Source: Klebsormidium nitens
Taxonomy: Eukaryota > Streptophyta > Klebsormidiophyceae > Klebsormidiales > Klebsormidiaceae
DNA length: 64,000 bases
Direction of reading: 5' to 3'
Assembly (NCBI GenBank): GCA_000708835.1
Contig: DF237335.1
Span: forward strand, 23,880 to 87,879
A model generated the notes under the pieces. That model did not search any database. It was not told where the DNA came from and worked only from the letters and a program-made list of their open reading frames with translations. A program made the translations under genes and the position numbers. This document shows positions 13,201-31,116 of the stretch, piece by piece (position 1 is the stretch's first letter; the number at the start of each line of letters is the position of its first letter).

Positions 13201-14384
13201 GAAATGAGTGCTCGGAATGTGGAAACTCCATTCCAAGTTGACAAATAATTTGCGTCTATCAGTCAAGATGGTAATCATCATAGCCTCAGCTGCAGCGCCG
13301 ACAATGCTGGCCTGACACTTGTTTGCATGTTCTAGAGGGTTCATGCAAAAGAACCTACTTGCTAGGGTTGATCAATGGGAAACCACACAAAAAGGAAGAT
13401 GGGAAACCATACAAAAGGTCTTCCATTTTGTCAACCTGAACAGTAGATGACAGACTGGGTTCAACATGTGTAGCTCAGGCGAACCGAGTGTCTCTTAAGC
13501 TGAACCTAGATCTGGCGCAATCGGCTCTACCGTAGTGTCTAGAACAGGACTGGCTCAAGAGTAACCGTTGGTCTTGCAGCAGCGCACACACAGCATGATG
13601 AGCTCCACGGACAAGATTCCTTGGGTCATGTAATGTAATCCAGGGTGGAGTCAAGGGCTTGCAGTTGTGCAAGTATGGAGAAAAGATCTATTGCACTGAG
13701 GCAAAATATTCAACGGCAAATGTGGGCGCACTGAAGGCAAACTATTCAGCTGCAAATGTGGGCCATCGAAAAGCAGGTGCAGCAAAGAAACAATCTCCTC
13801 TACTCCTTAGGAAGCTCAGCAGAGTCCAGGCATGTTCAAGCCAATCCAGACAAGCAATGCTGCTCTGAGATGAGATTTGAATGCAGCGCCCTGGATTCGT
13901 TGTTGGTTCCTTTAAGCTGATCCCAGATCTGCATGTTCTACATCGAGGGCTGTTGCCAAGAGGCAATGCAGTCACCAGATGCAGCGCCTCCCCTCCCAAG
14001 TCTCTTTGGGATACAGACAACTTTTGATGAAGCGATAAAACAGTCGTAAGCGACATCCAAAGGAACGAAACGAGTAAACAAGAGCACGAGTCTCCGTACC
14101 GCTTTCCTAGGGAGTGACGCTGCACCATTGGCTGCCGCGCTCGCCGCATTCTTAACAATCTGTGTCCCGCTCTTTTTGATTTGCGTCCCGCTCGCTATCT
14201 TCTGGGTGCCGGTGTTTTTCTTGGGAGGAGCTATCTTTTTAGGGATGACTTTTGTGGCCGCCCTGATGGGGGCAAGCCCTCCTTGCGGGCATGCCAAGAT
14301 CTGGTCCCCGCCGACCGCCTTCCTGAAGGCGAAGCCGGAGGGGCTGGCGGCCTGTAGGCTGCTGAGGGCAGCTTGCGACGCCAT
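10213..14384 (-). CDS. DUF1118 thylakoid membrane protein (RIQ/RPH1 family)
   Basis: This is a nuclear gene for a plastid membrane protein of the DUF1118 family, which includes Arabidopsis RIQ1/RIQ2 (grana stacking, LHCII organisation, non-photochemical quenching) and RPH1. Exons 14384-14100, 12131-12012, 10915-10783 and 10388-10213 join in frame to 237 residues. Exon 1 starts MASQAALSSLQAASPSG, a typical transit peptide rich in Ser/Ala. The core has the family's repeated helices (LSRVQELRLLTK, AEESGLLSTLEGLG, IESLGLLSKAEDLGLLG), followed by two C-terminal membrane segments around a short VYFGPEDS loop. All three introns have GT-AG ends. It is divergent from NTRC, with 630 bp between the start codons. 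The VYF-PED loop leans towards RPH1 rather than RIQ, but the subfamily is not settled. Joining of exon 1 rests on phase and transit-peptide logic. Confidence 0.84.
13690..13765. repeat. Short tandem duplication in DUF1118 intron
   Basis: Two copies of a unit of about 45-50 bp containing GCAAATGTGGGC lie in tandem in the first intron. Their function is unknown. Confidence 0.55.
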
Positions 14385-15014
14385 TATTCTTCAAGCACGT
14401 CCCCAAAAAGCTGGCGGAGCCTTCTGTAGAGCGCTCACGGAAAGGGAAAGAGAAGTACGAAACAGAGCTCTGAAAGCCACGAAGAACACAATGCGAAGAG
14501 AAGCTTTCAGTGTCACAAGCAAGCGAGCACGATTGAATTGCGGCTATCGCGTAAGAACTTTGTACACGTGGACGCTTAGCATTGCTCGAGAGTTATCCAT
14601 GCGGATTCGCCGGCGCTTCCACACCGCAAACATCCCAGAAGTTTCTGACAATCGGAGCAGGGAATCTCCATTCGACTCTTTCGAGCTTGGCTACGAGTGT
14701 GCCGCAGAAAACGCTGACGCAGCAGCTTCGCGCAATGGCGGAGGTCGACTTCTAGAACTCCACGTTGTTTCAGAAGAAAGGAGCAAAGCAACGTTGCTCA
14801 TTGAAAAGCTTTTCGGCCTTTGCAAGGGCAGCATTTTGTTGGGAGGGGAAGGGGCAGTGCTTGCGCAGAGAAGTTGTTTTTCGCCCCATACGGAGTCTGC
14901 TCGGTTTTTTGTTGAAGTGCGGCGGTGGTGGATAGGTCACTGGTAGTTGAAGAGAACTTGTTTGGTTTTCTGGATTGAATCTTATCAGCGGATTTCTTGC
15001 CAGCTTTTGGAGAC
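14385..15014. promoter_or_regulatory. Divergent intergenic region between DUF1118 gene and NTRC
   Basis: Start codons of two plastid-targeted proteins face away from each other across about 630 bp, so both promoters and 5' leaders must lie here. No confident TATA box was found. Long open frames in this stretch have no domain similarity and are judged to be chance. Confidence 0.6.
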
Positions 15015-21115
<6,101 letters not shown>

Positions 21116-23500
21116 CACCCGCTGAGTAGGTAGCTGCGGGTTGGAAAGCTAGCGATGTTGAGGTAGGGACACGATTAGCGTCGGCCACTCCAGTGCTATG
21201 ACAGACTGTACACATAAATTACATTTGAACGCGGGCGCCCTGTCGCCCATATGTGCACTTCGATATGTACAAACCTGATGTACAGCCGCGTGTTGTGCAA
21301 CCAGAGATTTCTTCTACTTCCTCCTAAGATCGGACGTTTTGGAATCATTTTGTGACTTGCTGATCCTGCATGGGTTGGCTACGCTACTTCTCAGAGTATC
21401 AAATCACTTACTGTGAATCGCTGGAGATGCGGACGGCCGAGGCTATTAACTTCTCGATTGGAGAAGGGCTGCGATTCCACAACTGGCACGAACCCCCGAT
21501 CTTGTCTTTGTTGAGTGTGGACGGCAATCTTTTTTCCAAAGCTTATGTCGTTACTAAATGTGATGTTTGCGCCCTCGATGGTTTAACTCACCCGATCGGA
21601 GCTTTTTGAGGACTGAGGATTGGTGCTTATAGTATCAAATCAACTGTAGGTACGCTTTGCATGCAGGCTGTACGGCAGGCTTTTTCGTTTGCTTCTGCAA
21701 TTCAATTGCCTTTGAAGGCAAGTGCGCGGCTTGCTGTTCTTGGATCGCGTTGGCAACTGCGTTTTGAATCAGCTGTGATGGGCCTTTTTGCACTTCTAAA
21801 GATGCAGGAAAATAATTTATATTATCAGGTTCCAGGACCATGCAGCCATGATTGCCAATTTGAGGTGTGGCCTCAACGATGCTCAGAGAAACAAATGAAT
21901 CCATGCGCTTCTAAACTCGTTGCTTCGAGGGCTTAAATGGTTCACGTCAAAGGGCAATCTTGGGTCTTCATTGCCCAAGCGATCGACGTGAATCAGGTCA
22001 TGTGCCAACCTTGCAAATTTTATTTAGAAATCTCGCCTGCTTGCTTTGTCCACCTTGCTAAGTTTCAGTCGCTATCGAGATCTGAGTCGGATGTCATCAC
22101 CCCAGTTTTCAGCCTTTTGGACAAGCGAGCCTGTCGTCTTCCTAACGGGGGAACAATTTTACCTTAGTCATCGAGTAGTCAACTCATGCGCCGCCACTGG
22201 CTGACGCAGCTCTAAACTACGCAGTGCATTCCGTACGTTGCTGTGTGGTTCTTTTTTGCAACTTTCTGTGAGAACTTCGAGTGTTGCATTGTGCGGAGCT
22301 ACGCACATTATCTCTTTCTAGGCCGACTTGAAGCCGAGCGTCTTTGACCTACTTCCAGCACCATCGATGTACGTCAGACTTGGAAATGGATGACCGTTGA
22401 TCAGGACGTTAGCCCTCGGATCTGCGCCGTGCAGTGCTGCAATGCTTCGTTTGCCGGCCAACTCGGCATTCGAGACGTTCTGGACGTCCGAAGCAAGTCA
22501 CTTTTAATGTTTAGAAAGCTGCTATGATTTCATTTTCTGGGCTCCCCCGAAACAAGTCACTTTCAATGTCTGGAAAGCAGCTATGATCTAATCTCTGGGC
22601 TCCCCTCAGAAGAGTTTGCAGGTGTCTGAAGCTGCGAAAGATCAGTTTCGGCCTCGCGTCAGACCCATCCGTCACCTGGTTTCTCTCCGTCCGGTTCTAA
22701 AGTACTTGGTCTTTTTTTCGCTGACGCTTTTTCAATACACTCGAAACTTTGAATCAGTAACACATCAGGTGCATTTCTTGATAAAACCCTTAGTTTACGT
22801 TTGAGGATGATTCAGGCCTTTCCCTTCTCGAGGAGACGCAGGCGGATGACCTTCCTAGCTAGTCCTACCCCAAGCTCTTCCGACAGAATCTTGAGCCAAA
22901 ACCGACTGTGATTGTACTGGAAGTTTTCCTCTGCTCTCTTCGATCTGTCAACCGTTGGAACAGCTTGAATTGAACGGCCGACAATCCAGTTCAAAGCTTG
23001 CGTCGTTCCATTTGTTTGTTGTATTCGACAGGCAATGAATCACTTTACACCAAAACATCATTTTGGGTTTGAAGCTGCGGCTTGGTATTGAATCTGTTAA
23101 GGCCAAAGCTTAAGATTCAGGAGCTTACAAGACCCTCTGGAACAATTCCGTTTACAAATGGACTTTTCTTTTTAGACAGTTGCCAATTACGTGACTATAA
23201 GCCTGAATACTCTTTTTCTCTGAATCATCCAGCGATCTGCTAATCAAATGGAAAGAACACACTCACTTCAAGCTGCCTGGCGAAAGTGTGCAGCAGCCTT
23301 GCGCCCACGTGCTCCTTGACCTTCACACCTTTGTGTCGAGGGCATTTTGCGGGTCGGTCTGTCATCCTCTCGGTCAAACCATGAGCACTGATTTCGCGTA
23401 ACCCTCGTAAAAGGGTGGCCCAGTATCATCATCCAATCGAAAAGTTTCGCCCACGCTGATTCGAAAGCGGGGGTACCGCTCTGAATCCTCTTTCACGTTA
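21116..23500. other. NTRC downstream region, no gene seen
   Basis: No coding signal was recognised. A 58-bp tandem duplication sits at 22495-22606 (copies containing CAAGTCACTTT and CTGGGCTCCCC). The first part should hold the NTRC 3' UTR. Confidence 0.45.
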
Positions 23501-26500
23501 TCTCGGTACTTGAATTTCAAAATTCCATTTTAGATTGGCCGTGACGGAATGACCTCGTGAGGTGCCTCTTCATGAACGGCACAAACCTCTCTTCTTGATG
23601 CCAGCTGTGGCCCCGAGTCCTCTTCTTTGCTAGTGAAGCAGCCGTATCAACCTTTTTCGGAAATTTTCAGGCCTTTTTGGGGAGGGTAGCGACTCTTTTA
23701 ACGCTTGCGCGCTGAAGGTGGATTCATCACCCGTTCAAAACTTGTCTCAGGAGGCACGGTCGACCCGTTCTCAAGTGAGTCAGCCTGAATTTTGTAAGTC
23801 TACCAAGGGGAAGGACTGAGAGCTTGGCCTCTGATGCCGTTGAATGCGTTTGCTGTTTCTCTCGGTAGATGTAACCGTGTCAAATTAAGCGGTTCTCATA
23901 AACAAAGCAGGCAGGCCACAGCCTATTCGGAAGGAGCCCCATGCGGGCTTTTCAAACTTTGTTTGTTTTCTTTTCTCAGACCTTTTGCTCGATCCTCATA
24001 CTAAGAAGTTATCTGATTCCCTGTGGCAAGGAAGACATGTCAACCCGGTTTTGCAGGCCACCTGCGACCAGCCGTGTCTGAAGCCACAGTCTTGAAAGAG
24101 CACTGAAGAACGTCTCAATTTTCTTCGTATTCAGCTGCCGACACGACATTCTGAATTGGGACCTGTTAATTTGATTCGATCATCGAGAAATAAAACTGGT
24201 GCTAAATCTAACTGACCTCTTTCCTTTCTTTTCCGGTTACGTCTTGACATTCCAGACCCACAGTGCCCTTCTCCTTCGCATGCTGTTCCAAGTTCTAAGA
24301 GCATACTTCTCGTTTCTGTACAATCATCCCACCAAGCGAGGTTCAAACGAGACACTTATGCGACTCCGAGATTCCACTTCTATCTTTGAAGCTTATGCTG
24401 CAGTTTCTCAAGGTCTTTCAATGCCTAGACGCCTTGCGGACGAGGCTCTTGCGAAACCTTGCGCTTCGGCCATTTCTCTCGCTCTCAAATTGCGCGTATC
24501 CTGAATAGGCGATGACTGCAAGTGCGGACCGTCTTGAGGGTCACCTCAAGACAAGATCAACGCGATCAGGACGCTTTTCTGGATTTCAGAGTGCTATAGG
24601 AGTTGCACTGTTCGCTAGAAAAACCTTGGCAGTACGCTTTGACCTTATTGGGTTTGCCCCCGTGACGCCTGCGCTGAGTCGGCCTGCAAGTCCTGCGACC
24701 GCCCACGTCATGGAAGGACGTGGCAGTCTGCATCCAAAGTGCCACGTCATGCAAACACCCTGGCGCTGCTCTAGGTCGGACCTCGCGTCGTGGAGCTGAT
24801 CATTTGAGTCACACCGGGACTCGCAAGCCGCCCCTGTGTCAGAATGTTAGTCCTGACTTTTTCTTGAAAGGTCGCTGGCACTCAGGTAGCAGCTCGTTCT
24901 CCCCCGAACGCTCAACATTGCTTGATGAAGTGACGGCTCAAAAAACGTGTGTACACTCTGTCATGTCGCCTTTTTGCAACTTAGATCCACGCAGCAAGCT
25001 GAACTGCCATTTTCGACGCTCTCTGTCTTTGTGCACCTAGCTCGTAAACATCTGCGCTTACTGGCGCCCGCATGCGAATCTCACGTGACCAGCAATGATT
25101 GCAATTCCCGGGCTGACGTCACGACTCCCCTCAGCAGTGTTTATTTGGATCCGGAACAGTGATGCTGCTCGCGATATGCATCAGGGTCTTCGCGCCCCTA
25201 GGCATCTACCACTTCGTTCTGATTTCTGACATCAACCTGCCCTTACTCAGGTCCTTCGGAAAACGGAACGTCTGCTCTGATTACGGCGATGATCACGACT
25301 GCCCATCTGAGATCCCAAATTTGGGAAAGGAAATGTCTACTCTTCAGTTTGAATCATTTGGTTTGGAGCTAACAATCTGAAAGTTTGCATGCGGATCCGT
25401 ACGCTTGCCGAGTTTGACTTGCCCGCCTTCGTGTCATCAAAATCCCGCTCATCCTGGCAGGTAACGTTTAGAACCAGCGAGGATTGCGATATATAGGTCG
25501 AGGTTTCGCCTCAACACGAAGACCCAACTCTATGACGCTAGCTCTGTTCCTTTGCTGATCGCTATTTGCTTTACATTCGTTTGATTGCCTGAAAACTTGG
25601 TCATTGTGATGCGAATCGCCCCATCATGCAGTCTTTCATCTGCACGTGACGCGGCTTGCAAATCGGAGTTACTTTTCCAACTCGCCCTTTCCCGGGCAGG
25701 CTGAAACAGTCTGCTATGTCGTCATTGCAGACCTACATAAGTCAAATCTGCTGACAAACAAAACCAGTGACTAGTAGCTGCTCTACCCCCGCCAAGGTGA
25801 CCTTCAAAACAACCGTCCAATTCTTACATTCTCAGAATGCGCGCGCTTTTGAACTGCCGCAAGAATCCCCGTTCTTGAAGTGAAGTTTCTGAGTTCTCGA
25901 GACTGTCAAGAAGATCATGCACCAGCAATGATAGCCTTGTGGCTGTGAGGGATACACTCACGACAGCTCTGTTAGTCTACTTGACGCTGTTGTTATCCGG
26001 ACCGGCAGGCCATATCAGCAAAAGTGTCACGACCTTTCAATTGAGACGTCTTCATGCACTGAACGTTGTTTTTCTCGGCTATACGTATCCATAAGAGTCG
26101 GAGCGGGTTTGGGCGTTCCTTTGTTGCCTTTCTCAGCCCGCATGACGCCTTGAGAAAGGCGTACAAGGAAGCCTCGCACGGCTTCGAGGCATCCGAATTT
26201 TCCTCGATGGATAACAGTCGCCATGCCGTTTGACCAACTGATTCCGATCAGGGCAGTCGATTGAGTGCGTCGTCCGCTAGCAGTGAAGCGTTCCCGTATT
26301 CCACTTTCTTCGAAGAATCTATTTTGAGACCTCTACTCCCGCCTGATGGCTCAGGGTGAGAGTAAGAGGACCTTCACGGTGTGTTTTCTGGTTGGCGAAA
26401 ATCGGTTGGCTTTTCTCCTACGAGTGCCCAACGCTGCTTGGAGTAACCGATCAATTTCCAAAATTGTTGCGTAGAGGCTCTGATGGCAGCTCGACATGCA

Positions 26501-29500
26501 TGACGAATCTGCCGTCAACAAGCTAGAGCTCTTAAGCTCTAGCTCTCTCTCCCTGCACCTGTCTCGATAAGAAAATGCACTCATCGTTGCCCTGCATGCA
26601 AGTCCCACCCGACGAGCAATGATTGCAAATCTGCTGGGCTGAGGTCTCGTGCCACCTCAGCCGCTGTAGTGTACCCGACCTGACGCTGCTCGTATCATTA
26701 TTGGAGTCCACGGGCCTGGCTTTTCTTTCATCATTGCCCTAAAAAGAGTGTTCTGATTGTGTCCAATATCGCCCCCGTCCTCAACCCGTCCTCAATATCC
26801 CAGTTTTTCGAATCATAATCGCCTATCTCATGAGGCCCCACGTCTTGGGCAGACGCAGGTCTATTTTCAGTCTTGGTCATACTTGTTAAAACTGTCACTC
26901 TGTTCCGGATTTTGCCTGCCGACGTCTTGGCTTGTTCCGAGATAGTCCTGGCCCGGGGACTTGCCGTCAATGGAACCGCTGCATGGAAATAGAGCCGGCA
27001 GTTTGCATGAAAGGTCCTCTCGTTCCGAGGTGAATGGCACGCTTCGTTGAGGTGTTTGCTCAAACATACGTAACATCGATCTTCGTGAGGCGCGCTTTAT
27101 AGGAACAGCCTGCCCGTTCTAGCCAGGTTGTAGTAGAATGAGCGATGATTGCCTCCATATTTTGAAGCTGAGGTGTCACCTCAGTAGCATTTGGTGCGAA
27201 GCAATGACGCTACCTCATTCATTGTCTTCTTCCAAAGATCTGGTGATATCCGGCTCCCGTTGCTTGATAAGCTGACAAATACAGCTGTAATGGCCCAATC
27301 TGCACCAACAAACGGCTTCAAGTTTCCGTTTAACCTTCCCAGGCTGGCGGGCTCGGCCGATCAGTCCGCAGAGATCAGTGGGTGCACAGTCAGTTCCGAG
27401 ATCAATCATTTGCTGAGAGATCAGAGCTGCGGCAGAAGTCAGCTGCTGCATGACCTCCCGTTGTGGGTCCAACGCCTAATTTCCTCAGCATGTGCGCCGC
27501 GTTTTTGATTTTAAGGAACTAGGAACCTGTCTTCATATATGTCGAGGTCTCTTTGATTGAGATTGAAAGGAGGTCTCCACCAGCAATGATTGCACCAGTA
27601 CGAATTGAGGGGTCACTTTTAGCCATCAGTCTACTTCGTGCGGGACGCAGTCGCTGCTCGGAATCCTCGAAAGCACACACGCAATCGTTCCTGACCGTAA
27701 TCTTCGCTGGTCTGAAAACCAGACTTCATGGGACGGAATCCAGCATCTGTGTGCGCTTAGGAGGGCCATTGGGTTTCGTGAGTAGTGTTCCGCAAGGTGT
27801 TGATGCGTCGTATTTGAAGTCTCGGATGCAGTACACACGAGATGCTGCGTAACGCTCGTTCTACGTTCGTCCCAAGAAAGCGGAAAGCGGCACATTTTGC
27901 TCGTCCAATGAGTCCTTTCGGAAGAGCGCTTCATTCAATCCATCTTTGGTTCTCGTGTGGCCATGATAACATTGTGCGTTTCTGGATTCACCAGAAGCTC
28001 TGCCTGAGAAGATCTGATGCCGTAAGCAAGTGCATCACTCGGACATCCAATCCGTATCTTTGGAAGCTCTCCGGCCTTTTTTCCCTACTACTGTTGCAAT
28101 GTCATCGAAGCGGTACCCACTTTCTCGAAGGGCTCGTCCATCCAGTGTCTGCCCGAGAGAAATACTCACCGACTTGCTCTTTGCATCCGATGTTCAAGCT
28201 GCGGTTCTTTACAAGACGGCTTCGTTTCCTCAAAACAACTAGTTTCTCGACCCGACTGTAGCTTCTTATCTGGTTTGATTCAGCGCCTCTACCTGGTAAG
28301 CTTCGAACGACGTTGGAGGGCAGCCGGGATAGGCAATCGATTGAGGTATCGTTGTTCCATTACCAAAAGTAGCTCGAGTTTGAAATCTTTGAAGCTGCCC
28401 ATTGAGGCGAAAGCAGTGCGCCAGGCAGAAAGTGAGGACGGCCGTTGATCTTGTTTGAACCACGATACTTTTTGCCGCTGATATTCAGGAATTTTGCGCA
28501 TGGTGCTGAGAGGCGGACTGATCAGCCGTGCAAGTCGCCCGCCTGAGTTGGTTTGAAAGGAAAAGCTATCTGGAGACCCACATCACACTCCCCTCCCCGG
28601 TAAATTGACGCCTAAAAGGCGCCAATAAGGCCGTGCCAAGCAGTTGCGTTTGACTTGCTTAGAAACGTTCGCTTCCTGTTTTCGATCTATGGCCCACCTT
28701 GAATACTCAGGCATAATGGACGCCCGCGAGTCCTGTGCCGACTGGCGTCGCTTTGTCACCCAGGGCCTTAATGATGCCCTTTCAACGCGAAACATTTGCG
28801 TTAGTTGGTGCGAATTAAACTGAACGTGGGCACCCTTTTGGCCCGTAAAAGGCACCAGTCTGTCTGGGGGTAATGTTTCTGATGGCAGAAGCAGGAACCA
28901 TGATCCCTAAAAGCGTTTGTGCGACCTATATCGGTCGGCATTTGGCGGTCGTTCAAATCTGATTCAGCCCTGATCTGGTATAGTTCAACCGGGACGCAGC
29001 GATGATTGCGCTGCCATTGAGGCACAACCTCATTGAGGGGATTACCAGGCCGTTTGAAGCTGCGGCGTGGCTACTCGACATTTATCGCGTCGAGGAGTGC
29101 AGATTGTCTCATCGGGTCTGTTCATACCTTTCCTTTTCACTTAGAACGTGAACATGTTCTCCTCTGACACCACGGCGACCCAGAAAGGATTAGGCATTGA
29201 GCCCCGCTATTCATGCAGCTCGGGATAAATATATCGCCCTTTCCCCGTCGACGACTGTCCCTTCAGCTACTCCTTTTTTGATCTGCATCGGGATTGGCGC
29301 CGATGTTCATATATGCGGCGGCAGACTGGTATCTTCGAGAGCAAGCCTGGCGTACGGTCAGAAGGAATCAAGGCACTCTCTTGCATACGGCATGCCGATC
29401 TCTTGCCAAACTTTAGGTGCAAATCCTCCCTCTGCTTCAAAGCTTGCACTGGGCGCCTTTCGGTCGCAGCCTAGTTCACGCGTTTCTTCGACTAACACCG

Positions 29501-29900
29501 ATCTTGCCCGCAAAATCGCGTCAAACAAACGGATCTTGACGTCCCCAAGTCCAGCAACGGTTTCGTGTCAGAAGCTCTGATTCAATCTGGCTTTGTTTGT
29601 ATTAAAGCGCCGTTAAGTCATCTGCTGTTTTGAGCGTTTGGGGATGCTGAAGGATTACAAGTGGCCGTAAAACGCCATTGCGCTTCTTTGTAACCCTCAA
29701 CTAGCTCCGTGCATGATGATAACAAAACAATGGCGTGCGGTGGCCGCTTGTCAAAGCTGGTTTTGCAAGACTGTGTTGTTCTTCCCTTGTGCTGGCTCGG
29801 TCAAAACGGGCTCCAAGTATCTCAGCAATGAAAGCAAGACTTTGAGGGTTCACCTCAAAGTCACAAGGCTCTTGCTCGCCTTCGGAGCTGCTCAAAATAC
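23500..29900. repeat. Gene-free region with a recurrent hairpin motif
   Basis: A compound motif recurs irregularly: a small palindrome GCAATGATTGC (variants GCGATGATTGC, GCGATGACTGC), then 15-25 nt, then a hairpin with a TGAGG/CCTCA core. The clearest hairpins are 24531-24552 (GTCTTGAGG/CCTCAAGAC), 26637-26662 (GGCTGAGGT/ACCTCAGCC), 27168-27184 (CTGAGGTG/CACCTCAG) and 29838-29862 (GACTTTGAGG/CCTCAAAGTC). Weaker or partial copies lie near 23535, 25093, 25927, 27582 and 28998. Arms differ between copies while pairing is kept. No coding region was recognised. Confidence 0.55.
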
Positions 29901-30677
29901 CTGCGTGCGTATCTTGAATCCCTACAGCACAAGTTAAGCCGTCTTCCACATTGTAGATGAAATAAAAGCCGTCATCCTGTAGGACTAGCCGTGTTCCTTT
30001 GAACCCACTGAAGTCCGCTTCGCTTCGCGCAAGGTGGGTTGCAGTATTTCGCCTACATGCAAGCCGTGCCACGACAACGCGCGGCTTTCAATCTGGACAA
30101 GGACGCGCTGCTGCAATGCTTCATTTTCCGGGCAACCGGATTAGTGTGGGCGGATTTCCAGATTGTGATTTCCAAGTTGCTCAGCAGAATGGTATCACGA
30201 AAAGCGCTGCGAGCGAGGCCCTCTCAATTGACCCAACTTCCCGCAACTTCCCAGGTTCAGTCTCTCCTTAAAGAATCTGCAGTTTGTTCAGTGTTCTTAA
30301 CCAATTTTCGTCGCCGTTCGGTCTTGCGGTGCTCGCTTTTCACGATCGGAGCAACGGGTCTTGGAAGGGAAATTACCCCATGCTCCCAGTCCGTGCTGGC
30401 TATCCAGGAACCCATTATATGAGATGGATTATTTTGTTTCGTCAATGTGGGGAAGCTTGAAATGGCAGGCAAAGGCGCTTTGGAAACGGAGCCAGAACGT
30501 CTGATTGGCACTGGCGAGGAAATGACTTAATACGTGGTTCGACTTTTGAAGCAATTCAGATTCTGCTGTCTCTCAGAGCCAGTTCAAACAGAACGGGTTC
30601 CGCTGAAAGGCGCGGGAAATACCGGTTTGGATGCTCAGAGGCCCAGAATCTTCTATGGTGCACGCGGTGCCTGATGC

Positions 30678-31116
30678 GGCCGTACGCGCGCGCGCTCAGC
30701 GCGCGTAGTGGCCGCGCCTCATCTACTGAACAAAATACTCCCGCAGTACATGTTTGTAAACGCCAAGGATGTTTGGAAGATTGGGTGACTGGCAAAACAG
30801 ACTGCCGCGGACAAACTTGACCATCTGAATGCGCCGCCAGCAGTATCTTATGCAAAGATTCAAAAACGACAACTATGAGTCGAAGGACCGACGCGGTGCG
30901 GCCGCCCGCTGAATTCAGTGATCCCAATGGGATTTTACTCAGCCCGAAGCGATCTATACGTGCTTCAATCCATCCGTAGAAATTACCAGGGTGAGTCCGG
31001 GATACAGCGGTTAAGTCAGATACAACGACTAGCGCTAAGTGCGTACGTAAGAGAAGGCCGCGCAACTACGTGTGCGCGCACGTGAGTGGGCAAGTGCGCG
31101 CGCGCGCGCGCGTGCG
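30678..31116. repeat. Alternating CG tracts
   Basis: Runs of alternating C and G occur at about 30678-30712 and 31096-31116, and again near 33286-33306, 34070-34095, 36533-36543 and 36597-36608. They fall at matching places in the two 3.3-kb units. Such tracts can adopt Z-DNA and are prone to slippage. Confidence 0.7.

Noticed and set aside
14128-14946. 272-codon open frame on the plus strand
   Set aside because: It is antisense to the DUF1118 transit-peptide exon and continues into the divergent promoter region; no recognised domain.
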